DNA of 38,942 nt from Gammaproteobacteria bacterium AqS3 (GTDB lineage Bacteria > Pseudomonadota > Gammaproteobacteria > MEIF01 > AqS3): positions 1-38,942 of the forward strand of contig MEIF01000018.1 in the NCBI GenBank assembly GCA_001750645.1, given 5' to 3'. Below the pieces are notes generated by a model. It was not told where the DNA came from, did no database searches, and saw nothing but the letters and a program-made list of their open reading frames with translations. This document shows positions 17,763-26,376 of the stretch, piece after piece. A program made the translations under genes and the position numbers. Every line of letters begins with the position of its first letter. The first letter of the stretch is position 1.

Positions 17763-18922
17763 GCCGCACCCTCCAGAATGTGATGCAGCGCCTGGGCGGC
17801 GCGCTCATCGGCGCCCAGCGCCAGCTCTGCGAGCAGGCGCTCGTAGTCGCCCTGAAACCGGCGCCCCTGATCCGAAAGCATGGCCTCGAGTTCCCGGGCC
17901 AGCCGCTCGGGCGAGGCCTCGTCCTGGATCAGCTCGGGGACGACCTCGCCGCCCAGCAGGACATTGGGCAGGGCAATCCACTTGGAGCGGTTGACGCGCG
18001 ACAGAATGGCGTGGTTCAGCCAGGAGGCGCGCCAGACCACCGCCATCGGGCGGCGCAGCAGGGCGACCTCGAGGGTCGCCGTCCCCGAGGTCACGGCGAC
18101 GGCGTCGCTCGCCAGCACGAGCGGCCGCAGCGGGCCCTCGACGATGCGCCACCGGACATCGGGCAGGCATTGCTCGATGCGCCTGTGCTGAACCTCGCCG
18201 GCGGCGGAAATCAGGATCTGCAGGGTCGGCTCGGTGCGCTGCAGCATCTCGGCGGTGCGCGCCATGACCGGCAGGACGTGGTCGATCTCGCTGCCCCGGC
18301 TGCCGGGCAGCAGGCCGAGGCAGGGCTGCTCCGGGTTCAGCCCCAGCTCGCTGCGCGCCGCCTCAGGCGGGATGTACTCGGCCGGGCTGGCGTCGGCCAG
18401 CGGGTGCCCGACCACCTCTGCACGGACGCCGGCGCTGCGCAGCAGTTCGGCCTCAAAGGGGAACAGGCACAGCACCAGGTCGACCGAGCGCAGCAGGGTC
18501 TTGACGCGCCCCGGGCGCCAGGCCCAGATCGACGGGCAGACGTAGTGCACCGTCGGAATCCCGCGCGCGCGCAGGCGCCGGGCCAGCGGCAGGTTGAAGT
18601 CGGGCTGGTCGATGCCGATGAAGGCGCTCGGCGGGCTGCCGCACCAGCGCCGCACCATGTCGCCCCGCCTGCGCAGCAGATCGGGCAGGCGCTTGAGCGG
18701 GTCGGTAATCCCCATGACCGTCAGCTCCTCGGCCTGCATCCAGCAGTCGAGGCCCGCCGCCTGGAGCTCTGTGTTGCCGACCCCCTCGGCGAGCGCCGCC
18801 CCGAAGCGCTCCCGCCAGCTGCGCAGCAGGCCGGCGCCGAGCCGGTCGGCCGAGAGTTCCGGGGCGCAGAAGCCGAAGGTCGTGGCGCCTTCCCCTCGGA
18901 GGGGCTGCGCTTCAGTCGTCAC
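17759..18922 (-). CDS. lpxB: Lipid-A-disaccharide synthase
   Basis: Glycosyltransferase (GT19) that joins UDP-diacylglucosamine and lipid X to make the lipid A disaccharide at the inner membrane. The protein is 387 aa. MGITDPLKRLPDLLRRR, IGIDQPDFNL, VHYVCPSIWAWRPGRVK, GHPLADA, LLPGSRGSEIDH, SGTATLEVAL and LPNVLLGGEVVPELIQ are all LpxB segments. The N-terminal AGExSGD motif of E. coli (residues 13-19) reads APELSAD here (20-26): Glu, Ser and Asp are kept but both glycines are changed. It starts at GTG 18922, overlapping lpxA by 11 nt. No clear Shine-Dalgarno, so coupled translation is likely. Confidence 0.95.
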   Translation of the reverse strand: MTTEAQPLRGEGATTFGFCAPELSADRLGAGLLRSWRERFGAALAEGVGNTELQAAGLDCWMQAEELTVMGITDPLKRLPDLLRRRGDMVRRWCGSPPSAFIGIDQPDFNLPLARRLRARGIPTVHYVCPSIWAWRPGRVKTLLRSVDLVLCLFPFEAELLRSAGVRAEVVGHPLADASPAEYIPPEAARSELGLNPEQPCLGLLPGSRGSEIDHVLPVMARTAEMLQRTEPTLQILISAAGEVQHRRIEQCLPDVRWRIVEGPLRPLVLASDAVAVTSGTATLEVALLRRPMAVVWRASWLNHAILSRVNRSKWIALPNVLLGGEVVPELIQDEASPERLARELEAMLSDQGRRFQGDYERLLAELALGADERAAQALHHILEGAA

Positions 18923-19718
18923 TGGGCTGCGATGTGCTTGAGGGCCGCACGATGCCCCGCTGCGACTGCTGCACCGACTCGAGCAGGATGGCCACCTCCT
19001 CGCACTGCTCGGCCAGCTCGGCGAGCCGGTCGCAGGCCTCGTCGGTGGTGTGGCCGCTGCTGTAGAGGATGTGATAGGCCCGGCGCAGCGTGCGGCGCGT
19101 CTCGGCGCTCATGCCGCGGCGCCGCAGGCCCTCGATGTTGAGGCCGTAGACCTTGCAGGGATCGCCGCGCACGGTCATGAAGGCCGGGACGTCCTTGATC
19201 ACGATGCTGCCCAGAGCGGAAAAGGACTGCGCGCCGATCTGGACGCGCTGATGCACCAGCACGCCGCCCCCCAGGATGGCGTGGTCGCCGACGGCGCAGT
19301 GCCCGGCCACGCCGGAGTGGCTCGACATGATGATGTCCGAGCCCAGCACGGCGTCGTGGGCGACGTGGACGTAGGCCATGATCAGGCAGTTGTCGCCGAT
19401 GGTGGTCTCGCCGCGGTCGACCTGGGTGCCGCGGTGAATGCTGCTGAATTCCCGGAAGGTGTTGCCGCGGCCGACCCTCAGCCAAGTCTCCTCGCCGCCG
19501 TACTTCAGGTCCTGCGGGTCCTCGCCCAGCACCGAAAAGCTGTAGATGCGGTTGTCGGCCCCGAGCACGGTGTTGCTGCGGATGACGGCGTGCGGGCGCA
19601 GCTCGCAGCCCGGGCCGATGCTGACATTGGGGCCGACCACGCAGAAGGCGCCGATCTCGGCGCCGGGGTGGATGTCAGCGCTGGGATCGATGTGCGCGCT
19701 GGGGTGGATTCCGCTCAC
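18912..19718 (-). CDS. lpxA: UDP-N-acetylglucosamine acyltransferase
   Basis: First step of lipid A synthesis: transfers an R-3-hydroxyacyl chain from ACP to UDP-GlcNAc. The 268-aa left-handed beta-helix protein shows the hexapeptide repeats, with histidines H121 (catalytic, E. coli H125), H140 and H156, then GLNIEGLRRRGMS and the helical C-terminus. At the acyl-ruler position (E. coli G173) the residue is Leu169, which predicts a chain shorter than C14. The C-terminus carries a Ser/Thr/Asp-rich tail after QRGIVRP. It starts at GTG 19718 and overlaps the fabZ stop as GTGA. Confidence 0.96.
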   Translation of the reverse strand: MSGIHPSAHIDPSADIHPGAEIGAFCVVGPNVSIGPGCELRPHAVIRSNTVLGADNRIYSFSVLGEDPQDLKYGGEETWLRVGRGNTFREFSSIHRGTQVDRGETTIGDNCLIMAYVHVAHDAVLGSDIIMSSHSGVAGHCAVGDHAILGGGVLVHQRVQIGAQSFSALGSIVIKDVPAFMTVRGDPCKVYGLNIEGLRRRGMSAETRRTLRRAYHILYSSGHTTDEACDRLAELAEQCEEVAILLESVQQSQRGIVRPSSTSQPSDD

Positions 19719-20203
19719 AGCTCGTCAACGGCGGCGCACAGGAGATTGGCCGTGCAGACGGTCTTGTCGTCCACCTCGGCGCTGACGTCAAAGCGCCAGA
19801 AATTGCCCTTGGTCGTGGTGGTGCGGCAGTTGAGGTAGAGCCGGTCGCCCGGGCCCACCGGGCGCTTGAACTTGACCTTGTCGAGGCCGCAGAGCGTGTA
19901 GTAGAGCTGGTTCGGGCGGGTCCGGGAGTATTTCTCATCGGTGCGCATCGACACCACGCCGAGGACGCCGCAGAGCTGCGCCAGGGCCTCGGTGATCAGC
20001 ACCCCGGGCATCAGCGGGCGGTAGTCAAAGTGACCCTGAAAGAACTCCTCGTTGATGGTGAGGTTCTTGAACCCGCGCGCCGACACGTAGGGCTCGAGCT
20101 CGAGCACCCGGTCGATCAGCAGAAAGGGGTATCGGTGCGGGAGTATCTCCCGGATGTCCTGGGCCATCAGCGGCATCTGGATCTGCTCGTGCTCTGAACT
20201 CAT
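19715..20203 (-). CDS. fabZ: 3-hydroxyacyl-ACP dehydratase
   Basis: Dehydrates 3-hydroxyacyl-ACP in fatty-acid elongation and so competes with LpxA and LpxD for hydroxyacyl-ACP. The protein is 162 aa from ATG 20203, with GGGGGAG about 6 nt upstream. The hot-dog motif FQGHFDYRPLMPGVLITEA includes catalytic H58 and E72; LPHRYPFLLIDRV is at 21-33. The longer open frame into lpxD is not used. It sits between lpxD (13-bp gap) and lpxA (4-nt overlap), as in other gammaproteobacteria. Confidence 0.96.
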   Translation of the reverse strand: MSSEHEQIQMPLMAQDIREILPHRYPFLLIDRVLELEPYVSARGFKNLTINEEFFQGHFDYRPLMPGVLITEALAQLCGVLGVVSMRTDEKYSRTRPNQLYYTLCGLDKVKFKRPVGPGDRLYLNCRTTTTKGNFWRFDVSAEVDDKTVCTANLLCAAVDEL

Positions 20204-20216
20204 GAATGCTCCCCCT

Positions 20217-21278
20217 TCAATCCTCTGCAAGTGAGCGCAGCCGGCGAAGCGTTGCCGCCAGACTGCGAAATGCTGCGGCATTGCGCCGCCAGGTCGCCCG
20301 GTCGGTGTGGCCGGTGGCGCCGCCGGCGAAGCAGCGCCCGGCCCTCTCGGCGTCGGCCTCGGTGATGTCGCCGGTGACCATCGTGGTCGGGGCGATCTCG
20401 ACCCCCGGGGCGATCTGAATGCCGGGGACGATGGACGCCAGCCCGCCGATGCGGCAGCGCTCGCCGACTTCAATGCTGCCGGCCAGGGTGGCGCCGCCGG
20501 CGATCAGGGTGTGCGGCCCGATGCGGGTGCCGTGGCCGATGTGAACCCTGCTGTCGAGCTTGACGCCATCGCCGATCACCGTGTCCTGAAGGGCGCCCCG
20601 ATCCAGCGTGCAGCCGGCGCCCACCTCGACGAAATCGCCCAAAACCACGGCAGCCAATTGCTCGATTTTCAGATGCCTCCCCTGCCCGGTGATGGCGAAC
20701 CCGAAACCGTCGGCGCCGATCACCGTTCCGGCGTGAATGATACCGCCTGCACCGATGCGGCAGTCCCGGTAAATCGTCACCCCGGGGTGCAGCACAGTGT
20801 CAGCGCCGATTGCAACGGCCTGCATCAGGTTGCAGTTGGGGCCGACCACGACGCCGGGGCCGAGATGCACCCCGGCCTCGATGACGGCGCCGGGACCGAC
20901 CTCGGCGCCGGGGTCGATCTCGGCATCCGGGTGGACGTGGGCGGCGGGGTGAATGCCGGCAACCGCGCGCCGGCTCGGGGCGAACAACTCAGTGGTGCGG
21001 GCGTAGTCGTGATAGGGCGCCGGCGAGACCAGGCTGGCACACGGGCACTTCTGAACGTCGGCCTCGGTCAGGATCACGGCCGAGGCCCGCGTGCCGGGAA
21101 GGTGTGTGCGATAGGCGGCGCTGGCGAGAAAGCTGATCTGCCCGCTCCGGGCCGCATCGAGCGGGGCGATTGCGGTGATCAGCGTGTCGGGGCTGCCGTT
21201 GAGGGGGCGGCCGAGGTGCTCGGCGATCCGCCCCAGGCTGACCGGTGCGGGGCTACTTTTTGCGGCCGCCGGTTTCAT
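20217..21278 (-). CDS. lpxD: UDP-3-O-(3-hydroxyacyl)glucosamine N-acyltransferase
   Basis: Third step of lipid A synthesis, N-acylation at the 2-position. The protein is 353 aa from ATG 21278 (E. coli 341). The N-terminal uridine-binding domain (GQISFLASAAYRTHL) is followed by a left-handed beta-helix with GADGFGFA, DRGALQDTVIGDGVKLDS and the catalytic His in VHIGHGTRIG; GGLASIVPGIQIAP and a C-terminal Arg-rich helix close it. The start lies inside skp (26-nt overlap). An ATG at 21296 is also in frame and would only lengthen the overlap. Confidence 0.94.
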   Translation of the reverse strand: MKPAAAKSSPAPVSLGRIAEHLGRPLNGSPDTLITAIAPLDAARSGQISFLASAAYRTHLPGTRASAVILTEADVQKCPCASLVSPAPYHDYARTTELFAPSRRAVAGIHPAAHVHPDAEIDPGAEVGPGAVIEAGVHLGPGVVVGPNCNLMQAVAIGADTVLHPGVTIYRDCRIGAGGIIHAGTVIGADGFGFAITGQGRHLKIEQLAAVVLGDFVEVGAGCTLDRGALQDTVIGDGVKLDSRVHIGHGTRIGPHTLIAGGATLAGSIEVGERCRIGGLASIVPGIQIAPGVEIAPTTMVTGDITEADAERAGRCFAGGATGHTDRATWRRNAAAFRSLAATLRRLRSLAED

Positions 21279-21774
21279 CCAGCCTCTTGACGACATCCTC
21301 GGTGATGTTGATCTCGGGGGACACGTAGCTCGCCGAGCCGGGGCGCAGCAGCACGGTGATCTTCTGCTCGTCGACGATGTCCTCGATCACGTTGCGCAGT
21401 TTGCTGGCGAGCTCGAGCTCGATGGTCTCGACCACGGCCTGCTCGCGGGCGGCCAGCTTGCGCTGCAGGTGCTGGATGTCGGCGGCGAGGTCGGTCAGCC
21501 GGTTCTGCACCTGCTGTTTTTCATCGTTGCTCATGGTCTCAAAATCCTTCTGCGCGCGATCCCGGATTTTGCGCCCCTCGGTCTGCTTGGCGATCAGCTG
21601 CTCCCGGTCGTCCTTGAAGCCCCGCTCGTTGCGCATTTTGTCGATGTGAACCGCCGCCGCCTTGGTCTGCAGCAGCCCGGTCGGGTCGAAGTAGGCGATT
21701 TTCGGGTTGTCGGGCACCTCGGCCAGCGCCAGCGACGCCCCCAGTGCTGCTGCCATTGCAATGATTCGCGACAT
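21253..21774 (-). CDS. skp: OmpH/Skp-family periplasmic chaperone
   Basis: Periplasmic holdase that keeps outer-membrane proteins soluble on the way to BamA, encoded next door. The protein is about 173 aa, with signal peptide MSRIIAMAAALGASLALAE, then KIAYFDPTGLLQTKAA (typical OmpH N-terminal strand) and a long charged alpha-helical region, residues about 40-125, that would form the tentacles. ATG 21774 is preferred because AGGAGG (21784-21789) is then 9 nt away; ATG 21780 has a spacing of only 3 nt. It follows bamA by 28 bp, one of the few real gaps in the run and with the clearest ribosome site. Confidence 0.92.
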   Translation of the reverse strand: MSRIIAMAAALGASLALAEVPDNPKIAYFDPTGLLQTKAAAVHIDKMRNERGFKDDREQLIAKQTEGRKIRDRAQKDFETMSNDEKQQVQNRLTDLAADIQHLQRKLAAREQAVVETIELELASKLRNVIEDIVDEQKITVLLRPGSASYVSPEINITEDVVKRLDETGGRKK

Positions 21775-21802
21775 AGTCATTTTCCTCCTCTAAACAACAC
21801 GA

Positions 21803-24800
21803 TCAGAATGTTCGACCGAGCGTGAACTGGAATTTTTCTTCCTCGTCATGCGGCCCCACGTTGAAGGGTTCCGCCAGGCTGAATGTCAGCGGCCCGAAGC
21901 CGGTGATCCACGAGAACCCAAGCCCAATAGAGTATCGCAACTCGCTGAGATCAAAGGGGCTGCAGGAGGCCTGGGCGTTGCGGGACACCGTCTCCACCCC
22001 CCTCAGATTGCCGTCGGAGTCCTTCTCCCCGATGGCAACCGAGGCGTAGTCTGCTATGAGATCGACGGACTGCTCGGGCGTGCAGTGCTGCGAGAACACG
22101 TTGCCGACGTCGATGAACAGCGCCCCCCGCATCGAGCCCTGCTGCTTGGCGCCCGGAATCGGGAAGATGAAGTCGACCCCGCCCAGCACCAGGACGTCGC
22201 CGCCGATCGGCTCCAGCCGGGTCGGTCGAAGCATCGGTCCCAACTGGGTGCGAATCGAGCCGTTGCGGTGTGTGCCGGTTCCGACGTGGGAGAAGTCCAC
22301 TGCAGTGCAGCTGTTGGTTTGTCCGGGGGTCGTCACGCACTTGTCAATGCCGGCGGCCAGGCTGGTGGGGAATTCATAGCGCTTGACCCGGGGCAGCCCG
22401 TTGGCGTCGAACTCGAGCAGCTTGTCGCAGTCTGAGCAGGTCACCTCCCGGTTGGTGCCGTCGTCAATCCAGACCGTCTCATACTCGCCATCGGCATTTT
22501 TGCGGGCATATTTGTAAACCAGCGGAATCTCCTCACTGCTCTCGAAGACTTCGGTGTCGGTCGGGGGGGCGCTGCCAAAGAACTCGAGGTAGTCGGCAGG
22601 GATGGTCGGCTTGTCGCCGTCGGGAACCCGCTGGTAGATGTGCCCGACGATCACCGGCTGGGCGATGCGCTTCTGCAGCTCGGAGTCGAGGTCGTCGGCG
22701 CCCAGGTCGATGAATACGTTGCTGCCGGTCGTGGTGGTGTTGGCGAGCCAGCGATAGCACTTGTCGTCGCTGCCGGCGTAGTGGGCGTTGACCGTGGCCC
22801 CGTTGACGGTCGTCCCCGCACAGGGGTGCTCGACGCTGCTGTACAGCACGTCGCCCTTTCTGAGCCCCCTGATCACGCTGCCGTCATTGGCGGTCTTGTC
22901 GGCGGTGTCCTCAGCCTGGCGCTGGAACATGGGGACGTATTCGCCGGCGTCGTTTTTGTAGTACTGCGCGACAAAGAAGCCTGGGCCGGGCAGCACCTCC
23001 CTCAGCCAGTCGCCGTTCTTGTCGACGACGTGGGGCACCGGCGTCCCGCGCGGCCCCAGCGAGTTGAGCTCAAAGCCCCGCACGCTGCCGATGCCGCCGG
23101 AGTAGTAGTTCTGGAAGAACGGCGGGCGGTGGCTGTCGCCGTAGCCGGCGACGTAGCCGATCTGCGAGCGCATCCCCAGCACCCAGCCCGAGCCGCCCAT
23201 CGGGGTGTAGAAGTCAAAGCTCTGGTCGGCGCGCACGTACTCCAGCTCGCTGCCGGGAACCGTGAAGGTCAGGCTGAGGTTGGAGGACGACCCCCGGGTC
23301 GGGAACAGCCCGCGGTCGAGGGTGATGCGGCTCCACGAGCCGGTCAGGGTCAGGGCGTCGAATTTCACGCCGTCCTGGCGGACGAAGTCGATGATCTCCC
23401 AGGCCGGCGAGGTGCCCATCTCCAGCTCGGTCTGGTCGTAGCCGATCGACAGCCCGAGGCTCTGGATCTCATCGATGGGATAGCGGAAGTTGGCGCCCAT
23501 GCCGAAGCGGTTGACCAGATATTCGGCGACCTGATACTCGCCGTAGTCGACCTGGCTGTAGAACATGTTGAAGCCCAGCGAGGTGCCGTCGAGCGTGAAA
23601 TAGGGGTCGACCAGCGAGAACGAAAAGCTGTTGACGTAGTCGCTGGCATTGGCCGACAGCTGCATCGACCGGCCCGAGCCCTTGTAGTTGCGCTGCACGT
23701 AGTCGAGGTTCATCGAGAAGCCGTAGTCGTTGTAGCCGAAGCCGCCGCCGATCGAGCTGGTGAACTCCTCCTCGACTTCGTAGGCGATGTCGATCTGGTC
23801 GGGCTCCTCGGTGACCTCGGTGGTGTCGACCTCGACATTGCGGAAGAAGCCGAGCCGCTGCAGGCGGATTTTCGAGGCCTCGATCTGCGCCGAGGAAGCC
23901 CAGGTGCCCTCGAGCTGGCGCAGCTCCCGGCGCAGCACCTCGTCGTTGGTGCGCTCATTGCCCGAGAACGTGATGCGCCTGGCGTAGTAGCGCCGCCCGG
24001 GCTTGACCACCACCGAGATGTCGACCCGGTTGCCCTCGGCCTCGGGCTGCGGCACCGCCTTGACCTCGGCAAAGGTGAAGCCGTTGTTGTTGAGGATCTG
24101 CTTGATGCTCTCCTCCGATGCGGTCAGCGCCGCCTGGGAGAATATCGTCCCGGTGCGGGCGTAGATCGCCGGGCGCAGCAGCTTCTCATCGACCGGCAGG
24201 TCGCCGACCAGGCGGATTTCGTCGAAGTAGTAGACATGCCCCTCGTCGATGTTGAGGCTGATGTAGACCGACTGGCGGTCGGTCGAGACCGAGATCTGCG
24301 TGGCGTCGATCGAGAATTTCAGGTAGCCGTTGTCGAGGTAGAAGGAGCGCAGGTTCTCGAGGTCGCCGCGCAGCTTTTCGCGCGAGTAGCGGTTGTCCCT
24401 CCTGGCCCAGGAGAGCCAGTTGGTCGGCTGGGTCTCGAACAGATTCAGCAGGGTCTTGTCGTCGTAGGTTTGGTTGCCGACAAAGAAGATCTCGCGGACA
24501 TCGGCGCTGGTGCCCTCGTCGATGTCGACGACGATGCCGACGCGGTTGCGGTCATTCTCAACCACCTCGATTTCGACGGTGGCGTCGTAGCGCCCCTGGG
24601 AGACGTAGGAGTGCAGCAGCCCCTGCTGCAGCTCGCGCAGGGTGTCCCGGCGCAGCACGCGGCCGTCGTCAATGCCCTGCTCGGTCATGGTCTTGCGCAG
24701 CTCCTCGCTCTTGATCTGCTTGTTGCCGCGGATCTCAATGCTGCCGATGGCCGGGCGCTCGACCACCGACACCAGCAGCACGCCGCCGTCCCGGGAGATC

Positions 24801-25054
24801 GAGATGTTGTCAAACTGGCCGGTGGCAAACAGCTCCTGGATGGCCTCGCCGATGCGCACCCGGTTGACCGGCTGGCCGACCACGATGGGCAGCGAGACAA
24901 AGACATTGCCGGCCGAAATGCGCTGCAGCCCCTCGATGCGGATGTCGCGCACGATGAACTCGGCCTCGCTCGCCGGCGCCGTGGGGGTCGGCTGCGCCTG
25001 AACCCCTGCGGTGCACAGGGCGAGCAGCACGAACAGCCACAGACGATGCCTCAC
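21803..25054 (-). CDS. bamA: BamA outer-membrane protein assembly factor with expanded surface loop 6
   Basis: Essential beta-barrel insertase of the outer membrane. At 1083 aa it is about 270 aa longer than E. coli BamA (810). Signal peptide 1-21 (cleavage near VQA-QP), then five POTRA domains to about residue 420 and a 16-strand barrel ending in FQFTLGRTF, a proper beta-signal. The VRGF motif is at 658-661, as in E. coli (660-663), so the first 660 residues are standard. All extra length follows: loop 6 runs 662-948 (about 42 residues in E. coli) before PIGGDVLVLGG, and a later loop (991-1031) is also longer. Cysteines: 745, 766, 873, 876, 906, 916, 991, 1031; the C906-X9-C916 spacing equals the E. 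coli loop-6 disulfide pair. The frame is unbroken, so this is not an assembly error. Starts at GTG 25054, overlapping rseP as GTGA. Confidence 0.97.
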   Translation of the reverse strand: MRHRLWLFVLLALCTAGVQAQPTPTAPASEAEFIVRDIRIEGLQRISAGNVFVSLPIVVGQPVNRVRIGEAIQELFATGQFDNISISRDGGVLLVSVVERPAIGSIEIRGNKQIKSEELRKTMTEQGIDDGRVLRRDTLRELQQGLLHSYVSQGRYDATVEIEVVENDRNRVGIVVDIDEGTSADVREIFFVGNQTYDDKTLLNLFETQPTNWLSWARRDNRYSREKLRGDLENLRSFYLDNGYLKFSIDATQISVSTDRQSVYISLNIDEGHVYYFDEIRLVGDLPVDEKLLRPAIYARTGTIFSQAALTASEESIKQILNNNGFTFAEVKAVPQPEAEGNRVDISVVVKPGRRYYARRITFSGNERTNDEVLRRELRQLEGTWASSAQIEASKIRLQRLGFFRNVEVDTTEVTEEPDQIDIAYEVEEEFTSSIGGGFGYNDYGFSMNLDYVQRNYKGSGRSMQLSANASDYVNSFSFSLVDPYFTLDGTSLGFNMFYSQVDYGEYQVAEYLVNRFGMGANFRYPIDEIQSLGLSIGYDQTELEMGTSPAWEIIDFVRQDGVKFDALTLTGSWSRITLDRGLFPTRGSSSNLSLTFTVPGSELEYVRADQSFDFYTPMGGSGWVLGMRSQIGYVAGYGDSHRPPFFQNYYSGGIGSVRGFELNSLGPRGTPVPHVVDKNGDWLREVLPGPGFFVAQYYKNDAGEYVPMFQRQAEDTADKTANDGSVIRGLRKGDVLYSSVEHPCAGTTVNGATVNAHYAGSDDKCYRWLANTTTTGSNVFIDLGADDLDSELQKRIAQPVIVGHIYQRVPDGDKPTIPADYLEFFGSAPPTDTEVFESSEEIPLVYKYARKNADGEYETVWIDDGTNREVTCSDCDKLLEFDANGLPRVKRYEFPTSLAAGIDKCVTTPGQTNSCTAVDFSHVGTGTHRNGSIRTQLGPMLRPTRLEPIGGDVLVLGGVDFIFPIPGAKQQGSMRGALFIDVGNVFSQHCTPEQSVDLIADYASVAIGEKDSDGNLRGVETVSRNAQASCSPFDLSELRYSIGLGFSWITGFGPLTFSLAEPFNVGPHDEEEKFQFTLGRTF

Positions 25055-26376
25055 AGCAGCGAGGCGAAGTCGTTGAACAGCGCGAGGCAGAACAGCCCCA
25101 GAAGCAGCGCATAGCCGCCGTAGGTCCAGGCGCGCACGACCCCGCTGTCGGGCACCGAGCCCTTGAAGTGCTCCAGCGCCAGCATCAGCAGCGCCCCGCC
25201 GTCCAGCCCGGGTATCGGCAGCAGGTTGAACACCATCAGCGCCAGCGAAATGATGGCGGCAAAGACCAGCAGGCCGTTCATGCCCTCCAGTTCCGTGAAC
25301 TGTGCCCCGATGCGGACGATGCCGATGGGTCCGCTCAGCTCTGCCGGGGAGATGCCGCCGGTCAGCATGCGGGCGAAGCCGCTCAGCATGAGCCCGGATG
25401 CGTGGACCGACTGATTGAATGACTCAATCAGCCCCCTGTGAATCGCGTGGTGGTGCTCGACGAGCATCTCATCCTCCCATTGATCGCGCGCCGCAGCGCC
25501 CAGATAGCCGTACAGCTCGCCGGTCGATTGGGTCTTGGACTGCAATTCGGCCTGAACAGTTCGCTCCTGCCCGTCGCGCACGTAGGTGATGTCGATCTGA
25601 GCCCCCGGGTTATTGCGCAGCACCGGCGTCCAGTCACTCCAGGATTGCAGCTCGACGCCGTTGGCGCCAATCAGCAGATCACCGGGGCGCAGTCCGGCCC
25701 GATGCGCCGGTTCATCCTCCGTCACAAAGGCGATCTTGGGCGGCATTGTGGGTTTGGGAAGGGAGAAGCCCCAGCCCTCAAAAGTCTGCACCGCTCCGGC
25801 GCTGAGCGTGCGCGTGCGCAGGATGCCGTCCGGATTGCGGACCTCGACATCGATGTCCTCCCCCTGCAATGCCGCCAGCGCCTCGGAGAACTTGTCCATG
25901 CCGATGACGGGCTCGCCCCGGACGCTGAGGATTTCATCGCCCGGGCGAAATCCGGCCTGCAGCGCCGGCGAGTCTGCGGCCACCGGACCGATGACCGGGC
26001 GCAGATGCGTATGGGGAAGTTGGGTCAGCACGAAGAACAGCATCCAGGCGACGATGAAATTGGCCAGCGGGCCGGCGACCGCAATCCAGGCGCGCTGTGC
26101 GACGCTGAGGGACTCATAGCGCGTCCCGACAACGTTCTGGAGGCCGCCGACCTGCGCCTCCTCAAGCCTGGAGAGCATGCGCACATAGCCGCCCAGCGGC
26201 AGGGCCGAGATCGCGAATCGAGTCCCGCGCGGGCTGTAGATAGATGTGAGGACGGGGCCGAAACCGATTGAGAACGTGTGCACCGCCGCCCCGGCGCTGC
26301 GGGCCGCCAGAAAATGCCCCAATTCATGCAGCGCCACAAGCAGCCCCAAAACAAACACGGCCATCAATAGGCTCAT
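25051..26376 (-). CDS. rseP: Site-2 intramembrane metalloprotease, sigma-E pathway
   Basis: Inner-membrane zinc protease that cuts the anti-sigma factor RseA when outer-membrane assembly fails. It is 441 aa from ATG 26376, with GGGAG about 8 nt upstream; a GTG at 26385 lies in frame. HELGH is at 17-21 in the first membrane helix. Two PDZ domains occupy about residues 115-290 (ALQAGFRPGDEILSV and HRAGLRPGDLLIGANG), and the second metal motif is in NLLPIPGLDGG. It lies directly before bamA, which links stress sensing to the assembly machine. The start overlaps the dxr stop as ATGA. RseA and RpoE are not in the window. Confidence 0.96.
   Translation of the reverse strand: MSLLMAVFVLGLLVALHELGHFLAARSAGAAVHTFSIGFGPVLTSIYSPRGTRFAISALPLGGYVRMLSRLEEAQVGGLQNVVGTRYESLSVAQRAWIAVAGPLANFIVAWMLFFVLTQLPHTHLRPVIGPVAADSPALQAGFRPGDEILSVRGEPVIGMDKFSEALAALQGEDIDVEVRNPDGILRTRTLSAGAVQTFEGWGFSLPKPTMPPKIAFVTEDEPAHRAGLRPGDLLIGANGVELQSWSDWTPVLRNNPGAQIDITYVRDGQERTVQAELQSKTQSTGELYGYLGAAARDQWEDEMLVEHHHAIHRGLIESFNQSVHASGLMLSGFARMLTGGISPAELSGPIGIVRIGAQFTELEGMNGLLVFAAIISLALMVFNLLPIPGLDGGALLMLALEHFKGSVPDSGVVRAWTYGGYALLLGLFCLALFNDFASLL

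Noticed and set aside
22211-23071. BamA insert as frameshift, inserted gene or assembly error
   Set aside because: The frame is unbroken through the insert, the conserved C-X9-C pair and all later barrel strands follow in frame, and the C-terminal beta-signal is intact.
22640-25114. Plus-strand open frame of 824 codons opposite bamA
   Set aside because: Repetitive Val/Asp/Leu/Ala shadow of a GC-rich gene on the other strand; no start signal or family motif.
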